DNA of 45,875 bases from Temnopleurus reevesii (taxonomy: Eukaryota > Echinodermata > Echinoidea > Temnopleuroida > Temnopleuridae), in contig BQKZ01001411.1 of assembly GCA_036244855.1 (NCBI GenBank), positions 56,351 through 102,225 on the forward strand. The letters run 5' to 3'. The number at the start of each line of letters is the position of its first letter. The stretch's first letter is position 1. The position numbers and the translations under genes are program-made. Under the pieces are notes generated by a model. The model was not told where the DNA came from. It searched no databases and saw nothing but the letters and a program-made list of their open reading frames with translations. Below, piece by piece: positions 37,260 to 45,875 of this stretch.

Positions 37260-38555
37260 GGGATCCTATTTTCTAGCTGTACCGTAAACCACAAATGTAA
37301 CAAAAATGTCCTCGTATTGGCTTACATATTTTGTTTTACCCACTTGAAAAATTATTAATCATTTTTAGATGTTAGTTTATGGCTGAATTAAAAAGAATAT
37401 ATAATTTTAGCCTACCACATTTACAAGCTTTTAGGCAAACGCCACTAAAGGGCAATATCTGTCATAGGAATACATCAATTAGTTATGTGAATGACTATAT
37501 CTGCTTTTTTAAATGCAAAAGTTATTAATTTATTATTAATTTGCTGTAACAGAATCATTACGCCGCGTTACACTGAGTACTTTTACAGATTATGCTTTTC
37601 GTACGTTTACTTAAAAATTACCATTTTAATGAGCTGAAACAAAATCTTTGAATAATTTTAAGGGCTGATATTGTGTAAAGTTCTACACCTGTACTGGCAA
37701 TTGGTGCCATATATGATTTTAAAAATATGACGTTGATTAAGATCCAATTCACAAACTCTCTGCAGGGGCAACGATGCATTCGGGGCCAAGGCCACAATCC
37801 AAACAATTGTATTATGAAAATCAAATGGCATTTTCTATAATAAAAGCATTTTTAAATGGCTTCGCATAGCTCGATCGCAGGGTTCTACTCCATGGATTAA
37901 TATATAGACATGTATATCAGTGGCGTTTTAATACTGCTTATTATATTACTTATCATTTCATTTCAATTTTATAGTATAGCCAAGTTGAATAATGACACAT
38001 ATTTTGTCTTCGTATTGGATCTCTTGTGTAGAAACTAATCAAAATTATGGTATTATTGAAGAAGAATTCTATACAACAATAAAAAAAATTATAATAATGA
38101 TAATAATATGAAGTATAACAATGGTAATGATGATAGTAACAATAATAATAAAATATAATAGTAAAAATAAATGTTGAAAATTATTATTGTTATCCTCTTC
38201 ATTGATATTATAATCATCATAACCATCTTTTATAATTAGTATTGTAATAATGACCTTTTTTAATCTTAATGACAGATCACTAATAAAAACTACTTAAAAA
38301 ACCATTTCTTGATCCGATATTTTTAACCTGAACCAACCGTCCTTTTAATACCTATGTGTGATATTCTAAAAATGGAAATATGGAATTTCAGTATTCTGCT
38401 GGTACATGGTATACATTGCAAACATAGTTTTATATCTGAATATTTTTAAACCATCATCTAAAATCCGTTTTGTATCTTTCACAGAAGATATCAAAGAATT
38501 CCAATTTGGTGCTAACGGTGAAACCCATATAAGAATTTTCAACAATATATATCAT
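37260..38555. other. intergenic, no gene seen
   Basis: Sequence upstream of actin 2. It contains an AT-rich low-complexity stretch with (ataat)n-like words at about 38090-38165. No coding exon or RNA gene recognised. Confidence 0.45.
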
Positions 38556-38814
38556 CAATTCTGCCCTACTCTGACAAAAGGAAGCAACTCTGGGAAACAT
38601 GTTTTGTAGTAAATCAAGAAAACGTGTTTTCCATTTCCAATGAAATATGTGGAGTTGCTTCCTTTTGATATGTCTATATCTTGGTAACTAGGGATTATTT
38701 TACCTAAATTCTTTCACTATATCATAGAGGATACCTTAAATAATTCAAATCCAGGAAAAGTCAATTTTGATAAAATTCAGAGTTGCTTCCTTTTGTCAGA
38801 GTAGGGCAGAATTG
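38556..38814. mobile_element. 259-bp MITE with perfect 37-bp terminal inverted repeats
   Basis: 38556-38592 (starts caattctgccctactctg, ends gaagcaactctg) is the exact reverse complement of 38778-38814. A third, partial arm (gagttgcttccttttga) lies internally near 38652. There is no ORF inside. The flanks are AT-rich and no certain target duplication could be defined. Perfect arms suggest recent activity or gene-conversion maintenance. Confidence 0.85.
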
Positions 38815-38987
38815 TATATTTGTAATATGCATTTGGAATATCTATTCTAAATTTCAAGTCTCAATATTCATGGTAATTATTCATATAGACCTTCTTGAAC
38901 GAAAGTTCAAGAATTATTTCAATAATATGATTAATAATAAGAATTATATATTATATATAAGATTTTTTTCACTCTTTCCACATACAC

Positions 38988-39013
38988 TCACACACACACA
39001 CACACACACACAC

Positions 39014-39045
<32 letters not shown>
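38988..39045. repeat. (CA)n microsatellite
   Basis: An almost uninterrupted CA dinucleotide tract with one caaca interruption near 39014. Confidence 0.95.
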
Positions 39046-39046
<1 letters not shown>

Positions 39047-39059
39047 TATGCTCGTTAAT

Positions 39060-39290
39060 CGTTTCATTCCTTTATTTTTATTTTTTCTCTTGTTTATGTA
39101 TGTTTTCCTTTGGACCTCCAGGAAGAACAGAGCCATTATCCTAGTGAGCAATGAAGCTAAATGGGGTGCTCCACCATATCATTTCAATTACTTATCTTTG
39201 TACTTATTTTCAGGCTTTTGAACATTGATTTTATGTGTATTTTAGTTGATTTTACTTTAAAGAGAATAAAACAAAACAAAATCGAACATG
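39060..39290. mobile_element. non-LTR retroelement 3' tail (putative)
   Basis: ggacctccaggaagaacag ... gagcaatgaagctaaatgggg ... and an A-rich end aataaaacaaaacaaaa have the look of a 5'-truncated CR1/L2-type LINE 3' end. No reverse transcriptase sequence is present. Family assignment is from general resemblance only. Confidence 0.35.
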
Positions 39291-42200
39291 TATTTCCACC
39301 ATGCAGAAGCATTCAATACTGGCCTAGACCATGAAATATAAATATACATGCCTAGACCATGGACCTGTTAATACGGTATAGGGCCATAGACAAAATAATG
39401 GCGCTGACCCCAAATCTGCAAGAGCGCTTGGGAAGTACAATAAGGAATGTGCCCATCCCCCTTTTCCTAGTATTACTTCTGACGTCTAGCACTATAGGGT
39501 GATGGGAGATGACGAATGAAGGACATTCTTCGATTAATCTTCTAATTGTTTTATAAAGTGTTCAAGAGAAAAACTGTGACATCACAGCTGATTAAGTTCG
39601 GTTTATAGATGCAGTCCTATACGGTCTGCATCTTTCATAGGTTAGTTGTTTGGTGTGATACAGGGAAATGGGATCTCACAGGAAAATACAGGATGGAGTT
39701 TACATGCTTGCATCCTTATTGCGATTTTTTTCTGAACCAGAAGTGGGCAAACTTTGGGTGTCAGCCAGTCACTATGATAAATTTACCCCAAATTCACCCA
39801 ATTATCAGCTAGAAATATATACAGATTTCTTAAACATATTTCAATGATTCACTCAATTCATTTCAGTATTTACATGTTAACATGTATTTTTTTCCTCTTA
39901 ACAGGCCCCAAATGTATAATTTAGCATGTTAAAAGATTATAATCGCTCTAATTCATCTTTATGATGATATGGATATTGACCTATATATATCAATGCTATG
40001 TTTTATCTTTTACAAACGGGCTTGTCCAGTTATTTAGTTGAAGATTGAACATGTTTATCATTACACTATTTTATTTCTTTATAACGCACATTGTAGGTCA
40101 TATAGCAAAATATGGAACTTCATGAATTTCTTGACTGAATTATGCCAAAATTTCTTCTAAAAAGGGCAATATCAATTAAATACATTGAATTCATGTGATG
40201 AGATTGCTTTCATAAAATTTTATCACAGTCTTCTGAATATACGATGATTGCTATTCATACAGTTCGCTATGTGGATTGCTTGCTGTGTCTGACATGGCCA
40301 AATATTCTCCAGTTGTTTTTCTGTACCCGCATTTCCTCAAGGCGTAGAAAATATATGCGAGACACCCAACGAGGAAGGGAGAGTAAGAGAAAGAGAAAAA
40401 CCACTGCCCTCGTTTCAGCGTTTCCACGCTTCCAATGCGATCCCTGAATCCTTCCTCATGAATATGCATAGCTGAGTGCATATGGAAGTGAATCGGACAC
40501 CCCAGGGTTGCCCCCTGATATGCATATTCATCAGGCATGCAAACGAAGTTCACAGAAATAATAAGCTTTGTCCGTAGGTTCCGCATAAAGAGAGGGGTAC
40601 GTCGTGGTTCGTTCGCCCTAATAAGGAAGGTCGAAAATATAAAGTTCGCATGAATTATCTTCTCTAATATATCTTGCTGCGTCCGAGAATATACAGATAA
40701 CAAGATTCTGGGTTGAAAAACGCGAAACATTTGGGGGAAAATCTACTAATGACGTCATCATTAAATCACCCCTTGTAGCTGTGCATGAATAATTAATCGC
40801 GAGAAGGTATTTTCCCCATCAATCTGAAACTGCACAATAACAAGGGGGTGCTTTTGAGAGATGCTAGAATTCTAGGGTTACATTTGCGAAATATATCCCA
40901 GATTCGTTTATTTTTGTTTGAAGCAATTATCGTCTCTCCAGAAAACAAGGGGTGGCCACTGTGTTACTCTTTTGGAGTTTATAATCATATTTTATATTTG
41001 AATTCTGTACCGGACACTTTTGATGTTTGATATATTCTCTTGCACATGTCTGTCATTGCAACGAGTTATATATGGGGATTTATAAATATGTAACACAATT
41101 TCTAAGTTATTGTCAATAAGGGTTATGTTGTTACTGGCATTAGATTTTTTTATTGTGATGTTTTGAGTTTGAAACATATAGGCCCGTATTGATTTGATAG
41201 TAATAATAATTATAATTCTTGTTCAATGTTTCGTGATATTTTACCGTTAAACTTTAACCTCAATGATGTTAAATAGTATCGTATAATATCACCACCCATC
41301 CCCCCCCAAAAAAAAAACAAAATATATATACAAAAACAAAAGCAATAAACATCTGAATTCATTTTGGATATGAATTTGATGAATTTTGTATTACTTGATG
41401 CCCTTAATCACTTTTGTTCTGAATATAAGTACTCACCTGCTGACCAAATTTCCTATAATTTTTGTTTTATTCCAGAGGCTCTTCTTCAGGATTCGTTATA
41501 AAAATATTGTAAGAACTAGGCAACTGCAAAATACAATGAAATATAATTGTGAAAAATTTGCAAATTTTGTTTTAATTTATCCAAATGTCGTTCAGACCAA
41601 CAAGCATTTTGCTTATAGAAGAATGAAATGAACATAGTTGTATTAAAAAAAAACAATATCCCCAATGAAAATTGTACGAAAATTATTAAGAGAAATATGA
41701 ATCAATGTGAATGGTGATTGCATTAGTTTACATGAATAAATCGTACATTTGTCTCTTAAATGAAAATGAAATAGTTTGTTAAAGTGAATAAATAACTCCA
41801 TTTTATGGGAATGATGATAGTAGCTAGGTTTTGAGTGGGTTGTCGATTTAACATGTGTCAGATCATTTGTCAGTGATTTTTTTTACAAAAGGATCGCCCC
41901 CTCTACAAATATACAAAATCCAGTCAAATAGTGTAATCGGGGTGTCGGTAAATACTAAACTTGATAACAGATAAAAGCTATTGCCAACTTTGGAATTCGA
42001 TACGTCAGTGGTTTGGTTATGTCCGACGATTATAAGGTTCAAAGTTCGAAGCTCCAGTCTAGACCAGTTAAGAGGTGCGGACGCTCCGACCGACCGACCC
42101 CAAAAAGAAATATTTGAAGAGCATACTGGCATAAAATTGTGCCTGATTTATTGGGGTTTTATAGGGAGATACGAATAAGGATGGTTGGAAATCAACTCAG

Positions 42201-43069
42201 AAAAAAATAACAAAAGCACTTAACACATGGCCAAAAATCAATTCGGAACTGGATGGATCAACAAAAACGTTGCATTTCACAAGCTCCGTGGAATGGGGTG
42301 ATTTATCGGGCAGCGTTGGGTGTATAGAGGGTCCTGATTATACATGATTAAAACCAAGTCAGAAAAAAATTAAAGCATCAAACATGTCACAAGATAACAC
42401 GTCGGAATGGAACGGAACAAGAATAAAAAAAAAGAATGAAAAGGAACCAGAAAAGTTGTACCTCGATTCATTTTACTGTAAGAATTCCTCTTCTATTCAA
42501 TTTATTCATTTGTTTCGTTTATTCAATAATTTGATTACCACATTATTAACATGTATTCAGTTTCTTGGTTTATTTAGCTTTCAATTTTTGTTTCTTTCTT
42601 TATATTCATTCATATTTTTCATATATTCATTTGCTTGCAAACTAATACCTCGAAGGAACTGTTACCCTGTTCTTGAGACAGAAGCAGGTAACATGACATG
42701 CGTTTTTATCATTCAAAATGTTTATAAATAAAACACATGTTTTATTCATTGGAAAAACATTGAGAGACATGGAGGGGCCCTGAGGGGGGTTCTATACATG
42801 TCACGTGACATCATTGATCTGTCTGCAAGTGAGGATGAGCGGAAAAACAGGTTGAAAAGAAAACTAATCGATATGACGGATTAAACGGTCACGCTGTTTT
42901 GTCCGTTTCTTTTTATTGGTGTTTGTTTGACCATTCGAATCGCGCCAATTTACATTTGTGTTTATCTTAAGTGTTCTTTTGTTTTCTCTTGTTTTTGTTC
43001 GAGCTTTTGAAGGGAGGCGGGATATGGCAACTTGCCACGTAGTGTACCTCATCTCCCCGGTGACCCGAC
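39291..43069. other. intergenic, no supported gene
   Basis: AT-rich with scattered ORFs. The longest is on the minus strand (40730-40251, 159 codons from ATG), with no domain I recognise. 40440-40800 is GC-richer and has clustered atgaatatgcat / atgcatattcat octamer-like words and a TGACGTCA-type site (gacgtcatc near 40752), so it could be a regulatory region. 42180-42400 has loosely repeated tcagaaaaaaat words. Confidence 0.4.
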
Positions 43070-43071
43070 AG

Positions 43072-43258
43072 TTGCTCCGGCGATAATTGCTCCGGTTCAT
43101 TTTTCTGGCTAGGAGTAGGGTTAGGGTTAGGGTTATGATAGAGTTTATGATTCAGAATGATGTCGAGATTAGGATTAGGGTTAGAGTTAGGTTTGGTATT
43201 AGGTTTGACATTAGGCTTACTGTGTCAGTTTTTTGCCGGAGCAATTGTCGCCGGAGCA
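43072..43258. mobile_element. inverted-repeat element with internal telomere-like repeats
   Basis: gctccggcgataattgctcc at about 43074-43093 is inverted with one mismatch at about 43238-43257 (ggagcaattgtcgccggagc). Between the arms lie perfect (TTAGGG)3 at about 43117-43135, then degenerate TTAGG-type copies (ttaggattagggttagag ... taggtttgg). A C run at about 43285-43302 follows. I infer a fold-back/MITE-type element with an internal minisatellite. Confidence 0.65.
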
Positions 43259-43259
43259 T

Positions 43260-44600
43260 TTATCATGGAACCCATCTCCCCACCTCCCCCCCCCCCCCCC
43301 CTGCAAGTTGGGGATGCTCAAGGGGGCGTCAGGCGCCTTGGAGTGGTGACAAGTAAACGTGCGCAACATATATTGGGGAAACTGGGGGATGAATCGGCAG
43401 AGGTTCAAATCCTAAACCCTCTCGTTTACAATGGTGTGTGTGGTGTTCGCTCGACCACGGTGCCATCATGTCCGGTCGAGGCTGGCTTTAATCGGTCAGT
43501 CTAACATGTCTAATGATACAAGATACCTCTTTATACCCCCCCCCCCCAATCCCCCATTTTAGCAAATACAATTTTACAGGGAACTAAAATAGCACCTAGA
43601 ATTGCCAAAAACGTTGCAGTGTATCAATTGCCATTACCATATATGGAAATTGTTGTAAAGCTGATTGTGTATAAGCATTTGAAATCAGAATTGGCTCTCT
43701 TCCATTGTCATTATATCACTCGATCCTTTTATGGAAATCACAACAATAATTGATGTGATATTGGCAATGTGTGCCTTTAACCAGGATAGTATATGCTAAA
43801 TCTACATTAACAATATAACTTTGACACACACTTTGTAAAGGATTTAATATTTCAGTAAATATTGAACAAGTATATGAATACTATGAACGATTAAGATGTC
43901 AGGAATTATTCGTTTATGAATTTCAATCTCCAAAAATGATTTATCCTCATCATGAACTATACAGATGAATAATGAGAACATTGTATGTGTATTTATTAAA
44001 CTATTTTTGAGCTCCCGTAAAGCAGTTAAAGTTTTATATTAACCTGATATGATACCAGAATAATATTGAGTGGACGGTTAGGACTAGCCTGATTGAGGAA
44101 ACTAATCATTGTTAATCATTGGCTTCTGGAACTGTGTGGCCATTGTATACAAAGTCTGGGGAAATATAAAAAATTCAGTAGTCAACGAGTTAATCTTTCA
44201 AAACAGTATCTTGCGTATCGGTATCACAATTTTGTGTCAACAGCGTATGATAGATATAAATAAATTCTGATATTATATCCATGTATTAATATGGCCATGT
44301 AAACCTATATGACAGAGCCTGAAAATTAATTTTACACCACACTAAACTTCCTGGTAATATGGAATATACATTGCAAATAGTTTAGTTTAGCTTAGTTTTT
44401 TAGTGCTTGTGTTTCTTAGAGATGTCTCATTACAATAGTATACTGATTTAAATCATGTGATATCAAATAATTTTAATGAAATAGAAAGCAAACAAGAAAG
44501 AAAACTTGTCAGATGACTCTACCATGATAAACTATTTTATTTAGATTAAATTCGTCAAGAGAATACTAAAGACAGAAGCATGTATATACAATCATATAGT
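43260..44600. other. intergenic, no gene seen
   Basis: Contains an isolated perfect CArG word CCATATATGG at 43637-43646 and a tRNA B-box-like ggttcaaatcc at 43402-43412 with no matching A box that I could find. Otherwise AT-rich. Confidence 0.4.
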
Positions 44601-44639
44601 TCATTAAGTTCTCTCACTGGTAGTCTCTCTTTCTTCCTC

Positions 44640-44938
44640 TGTATCTGTTTTATTTTTCTCCCTCTTCTCCTCTTACTTCTATGATCCTTGGGGGACCCTA
44701 GATAAGGCGTTTTTGGCTTTTGGTTTTTCCCCTACCATATTCACCCTAAACTTCTTTCTTTCTCTTTCTTATATCATGCAAACGCAAAAATAAAAATGAC
44801 TCTGATGTTTATATTATTTTGTTATGTACAATATTATGTTTTTAATGTTTTTATTGTAAATACTTTTATGTGTGTTTTTATCTATTTGAATATGGAATAA
44901 ATTTGAATTGAATTAAATTGAATTGAATTGAATTGAAG
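44640..44938 (+). mobile_element. non-LTR retroelement 3' tail with (TTGAA)n end (putative)
   Basis: A CT-rich stretch, then ccttgggggaccctagataagg, then an AT-rich stretch ending aataaatttgaattgaatt and (TTGAA)n repeats to about 44938. A simple-repeat tail after an A-rich 3' end is typical of 5'-truncated LINE copies. The intron stretch ending near 10980 has a similar ttgaattgaa tail. No coding remnant seen. Confidence 0.45.
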
Positions 44939-45875
44939 ATTTTGAATGTGACCAACATTATTTGTTTAGATAAATCGTTTCCTTGTTCCCTCAATTTCAT
45001 GGAAGAAATGCAAAGCTAACATTTTTTGTCTTAAAATCATTAAACCCTCTCATAACTACCTTCCTGTTATTGGTGGTCGTTATAGACAGTTTGGACTTAC
45101 TACCCAGAGCCGATAACCGTACGAATAGTCTTCATAAGAGCATAACATTAGACACTTGGTTGAAATGTATAGATTTTTAAGTGCTGCTTTAGCAAAATAG
45201 ATAGCTCGCATAATCATTGTAACGCTTGTAATCAAAGTTAAAGAACTGTGTTCAATGCATTTTGCTAAATGGCATCTATAGTATATGTATTAAAAATATG
45301 AGAAGATCAGCATATTCTCTATTAAAATGCAATACTATTAAACACTTCTTTTACACTCCTTAAATGCTATGTTCACTAGTTTTAGAATATTTTTTTAAAA
45401 CAATCAGTATGCAAAACCATAAACACGGAAGCAAATTCATCCTCTAAAATCGCATCGCGGAAGTGAAAAAAAAACATCGAAATTTCACGCCCATTCTTCG
45501 GATCATTCGGAAACCACGGACCACTCTTCATGTACTAAAAAATTTACACATCACATTCTATAGGTACGAAGGCAGTATGATCATATATGGCATCATAAAT
45601 TATCGTTCGTAATTTCATTAGTAATGGTTGAATCATACAGTGCGATCCCGGGCAAAATCCAATAACCAAAATGACAGTCGCTAGCCGAAGGGGTTTTAAT
45701 TTGGCATGTCATGATGTAGATGTACGTGTACTGTGCATTAACAAGACACGTGTGTATTTTGTCGAAATCAGCTGATCAGACTGCCACGCCCATCTCGCTC
45801 GCGGCGGCTTAGCCTTGCATCAAGATGTTGTGATGTTGTTCAGGCTTCGACAGGGAAGTCTATAGGCCAATGTAA
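44939..45875. other. intergenic, no gene seen; GC-richer right edge
   Basis: AT-rich to about 45,640. The last about 120 bp are GC-richer and contain cagctgatca and ctgccacgccc near 45770-45792, words also found in the actin 2 intron block. Too little is visible to call a promoter. Confidence 0.35.

Noticed and set aside
39060..39290. Active LINE
   Set aside because: Only a tail-like segment is visible; no reverse transcriptase or endonuclease motif is present anywhere in the window.
41863..42178. Overlapping 89- and 65-codon ORFs on opposite strands
   Set aside because: No recognisable domain and no splice context; coding on both strands at once is unlikely.
43402..43412. tRNA or tRNA-derived SINE from the B-box-like ggttcaaatcc
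   Set aside because: I could not find a matching A box or a cloverleaf; a single 11-base match is not enough.
43637..43646. CCATATATGG CArG box
   Set aside because: A perfect consensus but isolated, with no nearby TATA, donor or gene; expected by chance in AT-rich DNA.

Overview
The window is eukaryotic nuclear DNA: AT-rich, intron-containing and dense in microsatellites, fold-back elements and degenerate repeats. The best clue to the organism is a pair of 376-residue cytoplasmic actin genes whose coding regions are interrupted after codon 122 (phase 0) and inside codon 205 (phase 1), each with an extra intron just before the ATG. As far as I know this is the layout of sea urchin cytoskeletal actins, so I infer an echinoderm, most likely a sea urchin. 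Species cannot be told from the sequence alone.

Layout. 1-8.4 kb is gene-poor and holds a 123-bp tandem repeat, a fold-back element (703-1062) and a TTAA-flanked MITE (6660-7381). 8.4-10.0 kb is a decayed tandem array of about 160-180-bp units that runs into a short coding exon. 9.99-13.39 kb is a C2H2 zinc-finger gene with eight fingers; after splicing, its N-terminus aligns without gaps over the first half with the SRF/MEF2 MADS domain. 13.4-21.3 kb is intergenic: fold-back MITEs, a GAT microsatellite and a 510-N assembly gap. 21.9-26.4 kb is actin gene 1 (+ strand). 26.36-29.54 kb is a tandem segmental duplication starting in the actin 1 3'UTR, with a single N at the junction. 29.5-33.4 kb holds another GAT/ATC microsatellite and a roughly 195-bp tandem array. 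33.42-37.1 kb is actin gene 2 (- strand), so the two actins converge. 37.2-45.9 kb has no gene I can support, but carries MITEs, LINE-like tails and a telomere-like repeat between inverted repeats.

How the parts relate. Both actins have a canonical CArG box (SRF site) about 35 bp upstream of a TATA-like motif and a splice donor about 100-125 bp downstream of the CArG box. Both also carry the same ordered set of motifs in the 5'UTR intron, including an identical 18-mer, which suggests a shared intronic enhancer. The nearby zinc-finger gene carries a degenerate copy of the type of domain that binds CArG boxes. That architecture (MADS-like plus C2H2 fingers) is one I do not recognise and is the most interesting item here. 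A functional link between it and the actins is speculation.
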